Source: Sordariomycetes sp. S80-01Y (Eukaryota; Ascomycota; Sordariomycetes). From it: a stretch of 64,000 nt of DNA. Under the pieces are notes generated by a model. It made no database searches, was not told where the DNA came from, and saw only the letters and a program-made list of their open reading frames with translations. How positions within the stretch are numbered: the first letter of the stretch is position 1; each line of letters begins with the position of its first letter. A program made the translations under genes and the position numbers. Of the stretch, positions 12,840 to 24,702 are shown in pieces. Location: assembly GCA_037042185.1 (NCBI GenBank), contig JAXQJY010000028.1, positions 1,984,001 through 2,048,000 on the forward strand, read 5' to 3'.

Positions 12840-14319
12840 ATGCTCGACGTGATCGATTTTATCAAGGAACGCGGCGGCGACCCGGAGAAGATTCGCGAGT
12901 CGCAGCGCCGCCGCCATGCGCCTGTCGAGGTCGTCGACGAGGTCATTGCTATGTGGGAGGATCATCGCAAGACCAACTACGCCGCCATGCAGATGAACAC
13001 CAAGATCAACGAGGTTCAGAAAGCCATTGGTCAGAAGAAGAAGGTAGGAGGCTCCCTCCAGTCCTCACCTCACCAGGGGTTACGTCTAACTTTGCCTAGG
13101 CCAAGGAAAACGCCGACGAGGAGCTCCAGCAGAAGATTGCGCTCGAGAAGGAAAAGAAGGAGCTGGTCGAATCCGCCGCCGCCAAAGACGCCGCGCTCAA
13201 AGCCAAGGTCAAGACCATCGGCAACTACGTCCACGACTCGGTGCCCCGTTCCAACACCGAAGACGACAACGAGGTTCAGCGCACATGGCCTGAGGCCAAG
13301 CCCGAGAAGAGGGAGGACTTCCTCTCCCACCACGAGGTACTCATGAGGCTAGATGGCTACGACCCCGAGCGCGGTGCCAAGATTGTCGGACACAGGGGCT
13401 ACTTCCTAAGAAATTGGGGCGTGTTCCTGAACCAGGCGCTCATCAACTACGGTTTGGAATTCTTGACGGCTCGGGGATACACTGCGCTGCAAACACCGCA
13501 GTTCATGCTGAAGGAATACATGGGCAAGACTGCGCAACTGGAGCAGTTCGACGAGGAGCTGTACAAGGTTCAGGACGGTGACGCTCAGAACGACAAGTAC
13601 CTCATCGCCACCTCTGAGCAGCCCATCTCCGCGTTCCACGCGGACGAGTGGTTGGTGGCTGGAGATGTGCCCATCAAGTACGCTGGATACTCGACTTGCT
13701 ACCGCCGCGAGGCGGGTGCCCACGGGCGCGATGCCTGGGGCATCTACCGCGTCCACCAGTTTGAGAAGATCGAGCAGTTCCTTCTCACCGACCCGGAGAA
13801 GTCCTGGGAAGCCTTCGATGACATGATCAACATCTCGGAGGAGTTCTACAAGTCCCTCGGCATCCCCTACCAGATCGTCGCCATCGCGTCCGGCGCGCTC
13901 AACAACGCTGCCTCCAAGAAGCTCGATCTCGAGGCCTGGTTCCCCTTCCAGGGTGAGTACAAGGAGCTGGTGTCCTGCTCCAACTGCACGGACTACCAGT
14001 CGCGGGCGCTTGAGATTCGCTACGGCGCCAAGGCGCAGACCGACATCAAGAAGAAGTATGTGCACTGCTTGAACTCGACGCTCTGCGCGACGACAAGGGC
14101 CATGTGCTGTATCCTGGAGAACTACCAGACGCCCGAGGTACGTGAAGATTCCCGTTGCATGATAGGTGCGTCTACTAACAAGACGGATAGGGTCTTAAGG
14201 TGCCAGAGCCGCTGCGCAAGTACCTCCCTGGTGCGCCCGAATTCATCGAGTACATCAAGGAGCTGCCCAAGAACACGACCTCGACGAAGCTGGCCGAGCG
14301 GAAGAAGGGTGGCAAATAG
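12840..14319 (+). CDS. SES1: Seryl-tRNA synthetase, cytosolic
   Basis: Three exons (12840-13043, 13100-14137, 14191-14319) give 456 residues. This class II enzyme charges tRNA-Ser. The N-terminal 110 residues form the tRNA-binding coiled-coil arm, starting with [20 protein letters not shown]. Motif 2 is in [20 protein letters not shown] and motif 3 in [20 protein letters not shown]. The third exon adds [20 protein letters not shown] and a lysine-rich eukaryotic tail ending KKGGK. No mitochondrial presequence is visible, so this is the cytosolic form. Confidence 0.97.
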
Positions 14320-14866
14320 ATGAACTGTGGACTTTCCGGTGGCCATATGGCACGAGAAATAAAGAAAGCAAATTGACTGCTCTTGTCAAGAGAGTTTATT
14401 GAACTTTTACATGTTCCCAACGAGGGTGAAGGTCGATGTGTGCCCCTGAGAGTGCTTCCTGATAAACGGGAAACCCCTTTAGACGAATGTCAGCCCCGAT
14501 GATGCAATAACCTCAGGGACCGCTATGCCCCTTTGAGCTCTCACTCAACGACGCCTGATCGATCCATCCTACCGCGTGACTCGCATCGATTCATGCTGCA
14601 GGAGGAAATAGAGTCAAGCACCGGCATGACACGGCCGTCAAACTTATCCCACGAGCGGTGAGACCGCCTTGTCTGTCATCCGAGAAACGCTCAACGACTG
14701 CGCCACTGGACTGTCGGTGAATCCTCGACGGCCGTAGCCTCCACCTCTCACTACCTCAACCCTATGCTTCTTGATGGAAGGCCGACTTCTGGACAGGGCT
14801 GAGAGTTCGCGGTTTCATGAATAGAGAGCTTTTGAGACAGACTGGGCGTCTGGGCTGGACGGCGCT
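14320..14866. other. Short intergenic stretch
   Basis: Between two plus-strand genes, I see no coding potential, RNA gene or repeat here. Confidence 0.45.
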
Positions 14867-16301
14867 ATGAGCCAGACTCCAGAATGCCCCTTCTGCGGCT
14901 TCAAGACCGTCCAAAGCGATGCTCTCCTGAGCGTGAGTCTATCGCCAGGACCACGGACTTAATATGCTGACTGCCGTGCAGCATATCGATGATCAACACT
15001 CAGAGGAGGCCCGACCACCAGCCTCTTCAGCTGAAGGACATGCGGATGTCGACAAGGAAAGAAAGCCACCGCTCTCGTCATCGCAAGTGCCATCCAAGGA
15101 CCAGAAAAGGCCCCCAGAAGATCGCCTCAAGTCTTCATCAGCCTCTCTGCGGCCACGCTCTAAGAGAGACCCACCGTCGAATTCATCATCGTCCTCCAGC
15201 CGGAAACCCAAGCCTGGTGAGACGCACGCCCGCCAGAGTGCCGTCTCGGCATGGCGTGAGATCTTTACAGGACACAGATCCAAGCCATCAAGCTCTCCAA
15301 GCCGACGAGTGCGCCACAAGTCAAAACACACAGACGTTTCAGGCCGATCTGAGAGCTCCGCGCCCTCACAGAGCGGCTCCTCGTCCACGACTGCCCGGCT
15401 CGGTAAGTCCGAGCTGGGGCGCCATGTCAACGAATCGCAGATGCCTACCTGGCTAGCCACGCTTCTGGAGAAGGAGAAGGGAGTCTACAGTGCAGGCGTC
15501 ATACCTGTACTGGAGCAACTTCTGGATATATGTCCCAGCACAAGATATGCGTACCTCTGCAGTCCCTGCGTGGAGCATGTCTCAAAGCTGACGAGGGAGG
15601 GCAGCTTCTGCGGGTACAGAAATATACAGATGCTGCTGTCGTACCTGATCAACAGCGGCGCCAGGGGCTCTGAGCTGTTCGGTGACAGCATCCCCTCGAT
15701 ACCGGATATCCAGGATTTGATCGAGGATGCGTGGGACAGTGGCTTCAACGTCCAGGGGCGCATCGAGACGGGCGGGATCAAAGGGACGAGGAAGTATATT
15801 GGGACATCCGAGGCACATGCCATGTTCAGCAGCCTTCACATCCCATGTCCGGTGCAGGCTTTCAAGGACAAAGACCGCACGCGGGCTAAGAGTCTGCTGT
15901 TGAAGGCCATAGAGACATACTTCCGACAAGGTGCTGGTAGCGACGTGGGCAAGGTCAACGCAACGGCTTTACCACCTGTATACTTCCAATTCCGGGGCCA
16001 CTCCATGACCATTGTCGGACTGGAGAGATCGCACGACGATTCCGTACATCTCATCGTCTTTGACCCCTCATATCGCGACTCTTCACTGGTGAGAGGCTGG
16101 GTTGGCAAGACCGTCAAGCACCCCAAGGAAAAGGTGGATGGCGTGCTCAGTCACTATCGACGCGGCAATAAGTACCTGCGCAAGTACCACGAGTTCGAAG
16201 TCCTCTAGTAAGTATTGCTACCCAGTTCTACTTATCCGGGAAGTTAACCGCCTCCCCACAGTCTGACCGACAGCGCACCACCTTCAGACCTGGACTCTTG
16301 A
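14867..16301 (+). CDS. Zinc-finger C78 family cysteine peptidase (ZUP1-like deubiquitinase)
   Basis: Three exons (14867-14932, 14982-16207, 16262-16301) give 443 residues. A C2H2-type finger opens the protein (CPFCGFKTVQSDALLSHIDDQH, interrupted by the first intron). A basic serine-rich linker follows. The peptidase C78 domain has the catalytic cysteine in GSFCGYRNIQMLLSYL (near residue 232), histidine in FRGHSMTIVGLE and aspartate in VFDPSYR. Family members cleave Ufm1 or, in the ZUP1 branch with zinc fingers, Lys63-linked ubiquitin chains during DNA-damage responses. The finger plus absence of other domains favours the ZUP1 type. Reading straight on gives a stop at 16206-16208, but splicing the last intron restores FEVLYLTD at the end. 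Confidence 0.88.
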
Positions 16302-16320
16302 ACCTGCAGACCCTGGCGCA

Positions 16321-17081
16321 TCAGGTCGGCTTGCCCCCATTGACCCAGGCCTGCAACTTCTCCAACGCCCGGCCCCTGTGTGAGATGGCGTTCTTATCCG
16401 CCTTGGGCATCTCCGCGAACCTGCGCAAGTCAGCATTAACAACCGGTAGTCATGGACTGGGTCAGACTTACGTCCTGCCCTCGTACTCAAAGCAGGCATC
16501 CCACCCAAAGTCCGTCGGTCCCCTGGGGAGCACAATCTTACCCGGACACCTTCCCTGGAAAAGAATAGGCTCCTGCCCGGGCCCTGCAGAGTAGCCGAAT
16601 GTGCAGACTGCCTCGGCGGACTTGTCGTCGTAAGCGGCGAGGAGGTTGTTGAGGCCCTGGTGGCCGACGGTGGTCATAAACCATTTGCTATTTCCGATTT
16701 CAGCATGCGGCTTGACGTGCGTTTAGACTAGAGCTTGGCATACATGTACGGTCCCGGGAGACCACCGAGGGCGTTATAGCAAAGAGCTGTATCCTCGACG
16801 AGGACAGGGCCATTGACCTAGAAAGCACCCCAGCATCACATTAGCAACCAGCACTTAGATTACATGTATTATAATCCTTTGCCGCGAGATTCCTCCTGAT
16901 CGTCTACACTCACCATCTCAGCAGCTTTTCGGCACTTGGACTTTGTGACCTCCTCAATCGTCCCCTGGACTTCCTCGATATCGATGGCCTGGCTGCGGAC
17001 CTCGATGGCGGGCTCGAGGAAGAGCTTGACCTCCTTGAGCTTGTTGGCATTGCCGGTGATAAAGTTGACGTGGTCGGGCAT
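16321..17081 (-). CDS. HAM1: Inosine triphosphate pyrophosphatase
   Basis: Four exons (16914-17081, 16744-16817, 16472-16687, 16321-16420) give 185 residues. The enzyme hydrolyses ITP, dITP and XTP to monophosphates, keeping deaminated purines out of nucleic acids. Family motifs are [12 protein letters not shown] at the N-terminus, [23 protein letters not shown] in the middle (joined across an intron) and [10 protein letters not shown] then [11 protein letters not shown] near the end. The start is the methionine of MPDHVNF; the frame is open further upstream but not conserved-looking. The stop lies only 19 bases from the end of the convergent C78 peptidase gene, so their 3' ends must overlap in transcripts. 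Confidence 0.95.
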
Positions 17082-17449
17082 CTTGATCTCCTTTGCACCG
17101 TTGCGGTGAAATCTTTTTGCTAAATTTTGATCTGGCGAGTCTTGAGGCGAGGGACGGTGGTTGATATCTCTGGGTCTCAGGTGGGTGAAAGAGCTGAAGC
17201 GTGTGCGAACCCCGCTTGGAGCATATTTCGCCGGATGTGTCATTGCGACCTCAGCACGCTGGCGGGTGGTTCAGCATAGAAACAGGCTGGCGTTTTACAC
17301 GATGCCTGTTTTCTCCCAAATACAATAGTTTAGTACGTCATTGATGAGTGCTGAATACTGTGAATTCTTCACTGGAGTATTGAACTGGGGTTGCGATGCA
17401 GCCCTCCTCAACCCCCTCACGCCTGTCGTCCTGGACAAGCATCAAGGCC

Positions 17450-18155
17450 CTACGCGTTATTCTCCTTCCAGCCCTTGACCCACGCCTCTATCCTGTCGAC
17501 GTTGCTCTCCATCTCCTCTGTGCTGTCGCTCCTCAGCTCAATGACGATCTCCTCGTCGTACGAGTCCCGCGCTTCTTGCAGCAGCACCTCCATGATCTCC
17601 GTGTCCAGATTCTCCTGCAGCTTGACCTCTGGGTAGTCCCTGCTCACCTCGTCAGCAAACACTCTCCTTTGAATAGGGGGGGCTTGTCCATCGCCCAGCA
17701 CTGGGGTGTGTGGATGGGTTAGATTCGGGGGCACGTGCCTTGCTTTCAACCGATCGTAGAGCATCGTAGAATCCACCCTCAAGACGACTACCAGATCGAT
17801 CCACCGCTTGGGAAAGAGTTCGCAAGCATGCCAGTCAATGATACACCCTCCCTTCTCGGCTTCCGGTTCTAGCGCGTCCAGCAACTGCCACTCATCAGCC
17901 TCGCCCTTTCTCATGCCCGTCAAACTTGGCGCTTCAAACCCTGGGACTCACCTTGTCCTCATCGACAATCCAGCTCTGGAACTCGTCATCCCATCCCTCG
18001 TGACACTCCTTGTCCTTTACAACTTGGTTGACTGACATGTGGCGGAATCCAGGGTCCGAGGCGGCCAGGCGCTCAGCGAGCATCTCGCAGTGAGTTGTCT
18101 TGCCGACACCGGGAGTGCCTGTGATGATGATGTTGGGGAGTTTGCGGTCCGACAT
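17450..18155 (-). CDS. FAP7: Adenylate kinase isoenzyme 6 / FAP7
   Basis: Three exons (17952-18155, 17739-17884, 17450-17639) give 179 residues. This small nuclear P-loop ATPase acts in the last step of 40S subunit maturation (18S rRNA processing, with uS11) and has adenylate kinase activity. The P-loop GTPGVGKTT is at residues 13-21, the AMP-site region CIIDWHACELFP follows, and the C-terminus has KLQENLDTEIMEVLLQEARD. The second intron uses a GC donor (GCACGT). It is 99 nt long and free of stops, so an unspliced form would encode 33 extra residues. Spliced length fits the family better. Confidence 0.93.
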
Positions 18156-18708
18156 GATGGCTTTCGATGCGGCTCTGTGTGCGATTGGGTGGAAGGGTTG
18201 GCGTCGGCTCCGTAAATGCGATCTTGGTTAATTAGCTGAGAACAGTGTTGGTGTAAGTGGCACTTGAGGTTGAGTTTTGCGACTGAGAAAAATCTTCTCC
18301 ACTGCGACCGAGTAACGCCACCAGCACCCCTTTTACACCTTTATAATCGGCCCCCTTTATGCTACTTCACACGCGATACTTCACAAGAGGTTCAAAGAAC
18401 GCAAGACGGTGTAAGGACGAGGCGCAGCTCGTAATCAAGTAGAAATCAATATGGCCCTATAAAGTAGACCCCCAAGTCCGCTCCATCCCAGTCTCCGCGC
18501 GCGTAGTCGCATTACCAAGGAAACAAGCGTTGCAACATTTATTGTAACAAGAAGCGGCGTGAACGAAGAAAAACACTCCATAAGTAACGTCGCGGTACCT
18601 TCTGCAATGTTCAAATGTTCCGACGCAGGTCTATCCATCCGCCAAACCCTCTATATCATCATTTCACACATGTAGACGTTTGTGGCTGCTGCCGTCGGCT
18701 GGGATGCA
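18156..18708. other. Intergenic stretch upstream of FAP7
   Basis: I see nothing coding here. It holds the FAP7 promoter and the 3' flank of the myosin gene. Confidence 0.45.
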
Positions 18709-21700
18709 CTAGTCTTCCCGATCCGAGACGTCGACCTCGTCTGCTTCGTCCAGTTCTTGCGGGAAGTTGTCCCCGTTCTCTATGCGTTCTTGTTGCTGAA
18801 TGGCCTGGGTCGACACTACCTCTGCCAGCCTCTTCAGGCGGGGGGTTTGGAGCCCTGGGAGAATAGTTAGTGGTTGGTTCAAGACACCGCGTAATGGATT
18901 CGACTTACAAGATGGCGTGTACGTCTCGAGCGCAATGATGGGTCTTGGCTCGGCAACCTCGTAAGGTCCGCTGTTGTCAAGCTGGACGGCCGGCAACAGA
19001 AGGACGTCACTCTTCTCCGTAACGCGGGAGGCGACGGCCTTCATGATCTCGCCATTGATAGGCTGCTCGTAGTCTGCAACCAAGTACTGGTTGAGCAGCT
19101 TCTGGATTTGACTGGGAGAGAGCATCCAGCAGATGTCCTGGATGATCTCAATATCATTGAGCGTGGCCTTCTTGAGCTGCAGGAGCTTCGTGGCTTGCAT
19201 CAAGTGCTCAAGCTGAAGGGTACCTTCGGGCATATCGTGGCTCTTGCACCACTCCTCAATGCGGGTGATGTTGTAGTTGATCTGCAGACCTCGCTTCCAC
19301 GAGAGGAAGTTACGGCGCATCAACAAATCATTGAAGGCCGTGACACCAACTAACCGCAGGAGTTCGGTGACTGTTTGAGTAATGATGGAGTCCTCGAGGT
19401 AGAAAGCCTTCATCGCGCGGAAGACATTGTTGAGCAGGCTCAGCAGGTTGTCCATGCTGTACGCAGGTTGTGAGTTGCTCTGAAGGAGCTTGCCGAGGAA
19501 ACGGCTGTTCTCGTTGGTGATGAACCCAGGCAGCGACTGCGACTCGATGATGGCGGGGATGATCATCTTATGTAGCTTCTTCTTGAGCACCTTCATCCAA
19601 GTGTGGTATATGTTGAACTCGAGGCTCTCCAGGTCATGCTTGACTAACGTCAAGAGACGGTCGTACTCGCCGCTGTCCTTCTTCTGGCACTCGTACCAGT
19701 CCTTGGCAAGGAATACGAAGGAGAACATCTCGTGTACGTTGGAAAGCCAGAAGGCTCCCAGGTTGACGGCATCATCGCCATCATGCTGGATGACCTCCTG
19801 TTGGATCGAACGCATGACGTAGGCAAGGAACCGCTCAGACTCGTGGACAAGACCCAAGTTCCACATCTCGGACGTAACCAGGTTGATGAGGTACGAGGGG
19901 AACAAGACCTCCTTGTCGGAAGGCGGCGGGGTGGCGCTGGGCGACGGTATCCTGAGACTCTTGATGAGACCCTCGTTAACTTCGTCATTCAAGACATCCT
20001 CATCGCCAAGCAGTTTCTTGAGCTCCTTCTCAATATCGTCGACACTAGGAGTGAAGCTGGGACCGGAGAGGTTTTGGCGGTGGGAAATGCCCGTGACGGC
20101 CATGGACACTGGTCGAGGATCGTAGGCGCGGCTGAAGCGGTCCACCTCGCGTGGCTCGGATCCGGCACTGCGGCGTTGCGGCTTCTTCGATGACACCAAG
20201 TTGATGAGACCGGGGGTAGGCTGTGCTGCAGCGCCGTTCGTGGCCTCGCCATTGACCGGGGCATTCCTCTTAGCGTGCTCCAGAGCATCACGGAGAGCGT
20301 CGAGTTCTTGCCTCAGGCTCGTGTTGTCCTTTTCGTGCTGGCTGCTGATGCGCTTGGCATCCTCGAGCTCCGAGCTTGACATGCGCAGCGACTCCCGAAG
20401 CTCCCTCTCCTCTTCTTGCATCCTCTTGATGTTGACGGTGGATTCGTCAAAGGCAACCTGGAGCTTCTTCATCTCGTCCTCCATGGCCTGGAGGCGAGCG
20501 ACGGCGATGCCAGCCTGGTTAGCTTCGGTCTGGAGCTCCTTTGTCCGCGCCTCAAGGGCGTTGTGACGGCTCTTCCACGACTTGATCTGGCCTTCATAGT
20601 TGTCGACTTGAGATGAGAGGTTCTTGTTTCTCTCCTTCATCGAGCCCAAGGCTTGCGTGAGCTCGACAACCTTGTTCTCAAGCTTGTACGAGATCTGCTT
20701 CAGATCGCGAGCCTCCTCGCGCATACCCTTGTATTCACGACGGGCTGACCTTCCGCGCCACAAGCTCTGGATGAGAACCACCTTCTTGCGGTATTGCCTC
20801 CATGATTGTAGACCGCTGCGTTGCCTCCAGGCTCTTTGAATGACGCGGGCGGCATTACCAACCCTCGTCTCCATAATCTCCTTCCGGCGCAGGTAACCTT
20901 TGGCAACTGACTCGAACAGAATCATGTCCTTGCGGATCTGCATATACTTCTTACGCTGCTTCTCACCACGCCAGATGCGCTGGATAGTCGTAGCGGCGTG
21001 AATGGTCCTGAGCTCCTGCGCACGTTTCCTGGCGATGAACGCCCTGACGGCAGATTGCGACTGGATGATAGCCTCGCGAGCTTCGAGGAAACGACGTCGG
21101 TAGAACTTGGCCTTGAGGTTCTTCTGGATCATGATGGCGCATTCGTTCAGGCGGTTTGTTCGGAGGTTCTCGAGGAACGCAAGCATACCAGCTCGGAAGA
21201 AAATCTTGGTCAAACCAAGCTGGTACTTGTCCATGCCCCTTTCAGAGCTCGTGCCCAGTGCCTTTGAGAGAATTGCGTCAGCCATCTGGCGGATCTCGGC
21301 AGTCCATGCGCTCGAGTGGACGAGCATGTAGTAGCGCAGAGCGAACTCTTCGTAGGTCCACCTCGTTGGGTATCCAGCGCAAGAAATGCGGACAGTCTCG
21401 AGAACACCGCAAGCACGCAGCTGACTGAGAACCATAGGACCCTCGAATTTCCAAGCCTCCTTGGCCTCGTTAGGCTTGATGCAACGGATGTAATGGACAT
21501 CGGTACTGTTGATCGTGCCCATGAGCTCGATGAGCGACGACCTGAAGATGCCACCGAGCGTCGGCTTCCTGTTGACAGCCACGCCGATCTTCCTACCAGC
21601 AGCGGGCTTAACGGCGCTGGATGAGGTGGCCGAGGCGACATCCTTCTCGCGCACGGCAGCAGCAGCGTCAAGCACCTGCTTCAAAAAGTCGTTCGACGAG

Positions 21701-23602
21701 GCACGCAGGACAGCCAATTGCTCATCGGGGACGGTGTCGCGGTTCTTCTCGATAAAGCCCTCCGACTCGTACGTCACGTCGATGGCGTAGTGGCAGACAG
21801 TGAAAGCCGACTTTCCAAAGCGAGGCTTCTTGAAGAACTGGTGCTTGCTGTCACCAAAGTTGTTGTGAAGCTTCATGGCGAACTGCTCATCAGAGCCCAT
21901 GGGGAGACGCGATTCTTCGTCAAGGAGAGACAGAACACCCATCTTGCCCTCAATGAGATCGATACACGGCTGGTTGTCCGAGAAGTCGATGAAAGTCCAG
22001 TCAATTTGCTCCTTGAGATATTCTTCTTGCTCGAGCTTGAAGACGTGGGCGTTGAACTCCTGCTGGAGCTTCTCGTTGGCGTAGTTGATACAGAATTGCT
22101 CGAACGAATTCTTGGCAAAATGCTCAAAACCATAGATATCAAGGACGCCGATGAAAGACACGACGCGGTTCAGGACCTCCTCGGTAGCCAGGCTGTGGTT
22201 GATGATATCAACGAGCCAATCGAACAAGCTGGAATAGATGAACTTGGCAACTGAGTCTCGCACCACCAACGCCTGAGCCTGGGTGAGATTCGAGGTGATT
22301 TTCTCTCCGCGAGTAATGAGCTGCTTCTTGACAATCCATTTGGCAAACTCGGTGCCATTTACACCCAGAATGTCGCAAGCCTTCTCAAGAGAAGGTTCTG
22401 TGGGCGCAAGAACACTGTCATTTCGGGAGGCGCCAATCTTGACATTACCCAAGTGCAGCAGACCAGCCAGAAGGCGGAAGATATCTTCTTGCTGATCCGC
22501 CGACACTCCGACAGTCGTAAGCGATTGCTTGGTAGCCTCGAACTCGGCCTTGTCGTCTACACCATCAATCGTCGGCGATTGTCCCTGGTTAAGATACTCA
22601 AACTCCTCGACGGGAAGGATGTTCAACTCCTCGCGCTGCTTGTCGGACGCGCCAGCGACAAGCTGGTAAAAGATATGGTAGTTGCGTTCCTTCAAGGGCT
22701 GGAAGACCAAACGAGACCGTTCCAACAAATACGTCCGAATCTTAGCCCCAATAATGTTGGTCTTGTCATCAAACATGATCTCAATGTACTTTCCAAATCG
22801 AGAAGAGTTGTCGTTCCTTGTTGTCTTCGCATTACCGAATGCTTCCATGATGGGGTTCGTCGCGAGGATTTGCTCCTCAGTTTCGCTCATGGACTCGGCG
22901 CCGCTCTTGATGGAGCTGGGGCTGTCGGGGGACTCTCGTGTCGCAAAGTATCGCATAATATACTTGGCGCTGACAGTCTTTCCGGCACCAGACTCTCCAG
23001 AGACGACGATGGTCTGGTTCTTTTTGTCCCGGACCATGTCGGTGAAGGCCTCCTCTGCGATGGCGAACAGATGCGGCGCCTGCGTGGCTCTTTGCTTGCC
23101 AGCATAGACTTGCACCATTCCCGGCACATATAGCGAGTCGACTCGAGCGAAGGGATTCGTTGCGATGAGAACGATACCGGAGTACGTGTAGATCTCTTTT
23201 TGCATGTAGCGCAGGCGGATGGCTTGGAGGACTAGACACCTGTCAGATCAAGCTTCTTGGCGACGTTACTGCTTGGACAAACCGGCTGGCTCGTTCAGAT
23301 GAGACAAGTTGGTCAAATCGTCGCTGGCTTCGAGCATGGAAGGGTTCATCAAAGGCGGCAGCGCAGGGTCGTTTCCTTTGAGGAGCGCCTCCTCGGAGAC
23401 CTCGATGGTTTTCTCCTGTTCCCGACAGTCAGATCCGGTCTTACAGCGATCCAGCACGTATCCATACCTCTCCATTCTCGAGTTTGAAGACCAGCTTGGC
23501 TTTGCCGCCCTCGACAGACTTGTTGACAAGCTCGGAGGCTACCCAGCCCTCGGCAGTGTCTGGCTGCCATGCCCTGGTACCGACATCGTATGCGGACGCC
23601 AT
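18709..23602 (-). CDS. myoE: Class V myosin heavy chain
   Basis: Four exons (23468-23602, 23283-23415, 18910-18909 boundary with main exon 18909-23231, and 18709-18854) give 1578 residues. This actin motor carries secretory vesicles to hyphal tips. The SH3-like N-terminus starts MASAYDVGTRAW. The motor has the P-loop GESGAGKT near residue 168, then DIYGFEHF and FIRCIKPN-type segments. About six IQ motifs lie at roughly residues 795-930, a coiled coil at 930-1090, and the cargo-binding DIL domain at about 1280-1500. The last small intron (18855-18908) rebuilds the conserved YTPSWLQTPRLKRLAE; left unspliced it would insert 18 residues, as it contains no stop. The upstream neighbour is divergent to nothing for 1.1 kb. 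Confidence 0.95.
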
Positions 23603-24702
23603 CAAGGCGATTCGGAGCCCAACACTCGCAGCGCTGGGTGGCGGGGAAGAACAGCGGTGTTCAAACGGTTCGATTTACGACGCGGTGGGCGACGGAAGAC
23701 GAAGGCTAAAGGAGCGTGGCTGGTCGGGGAAAGACATTCATGAGCAAGTGGAACTTCGTAACGACGTCAAAGGAGATCCCCACGGCGCAAAGACAGACAA
23801 CAGATAACAAATAGTACAAAGGTCGGGAATCTCTGTCGAAGACCAGAGATGGTCGGAAGGAAGAGTCTCGCGATGGGTGCCTTGGGAGAAGGACTTTTGG
23901 GGGAGGAACAGCAGAAGCAGTAGGAAAGATTGCCAGAAGATGCTATGTCTGGGGCCGAGCAAGGGGTTGAGGCTTGAGGTGAGAGGATCCACGCCACGTT
24001 TTTTTGGGGTGCGCACTAACGGGAGGCTGACGGGCGAGCTACAGGCCGCCACCCAGGCGCGGTGAGGTGATGTCCGGGTTTATTTTGTCCGTCCTACCAT
24101 TCTGATGCCCCTGGCTGCCCCTGAACAAGCTGCAGCCTGTCCATGGACTTTACCGCCTTTAGCTCTCCCGCGTCTGCTGGTCCTCCAAGTTTGTCGCGTC
24201 GACGGGGCGTAAAGTCGCGCCCATTTAAACCAGCCACCTCCATGAACCCGGACCTTAATTGAGAACAAAGATTCGCCTCCACATGCCGCGAAACAAGAAA
24301 TGCCGGATTTCATTGACTCAAGCTTGGCCACGGAGATTTATGTTTGCCCTCGAGGGTGAGTATTGCCACAGAATCCGAACACATCAGCCACGGCCAAACA
24401 TGTCACATCGCTTGAGTGGTAGAAGCGCATTTCGAGTCCTCTTGCACGGGCCAGCTGCATCTTGTTTCCGAGTCCATGATTCGCTGTTAAGAAGTCTGCC
24501 CTATCTCTATTAAATCGATGCCATGGTATGCTTTTGTACCTCTGAGAACGCCCCAATGCATCAACCGAACCCATACCCGCACAACAGCTTGTTGAGGCTG
24601 TAATCGTCCTCCCTGCCACTAGTTCGCACACTGCGCTCACGAGCTCAGGTAGTTGAATCTGAGCTGTCAACGTAGTGATCCACCTCAATGTTCGTTCTGC
24701 GT
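23603..24702. other. Promoter region of myosin V
   Basis: No gene is supported across 1.1 kb. Poly-T and G-rich short tracts occur near 24000, but I see no repeat or RNA gene. Confidence 0.45.

Noticed and set aside
13241-14323. Seryl-tRNA synthetase starting at the internal methionine at 13241
   Set aside because: This would drop the tRNA-binding coiled coil. Two upstream exon parts supply it in frame, with a proper intron at 13044-13099.
16206-16208. In-frame TAG as the end of the C78 peptidase gene
   Set aside because: The TAG overlaps a GTAAGT donor. Splicing to the AG at 16260-16261 gives the ending FEVLYLTDSAPPSDLDS, more protein-like than a stop right after FEVL.
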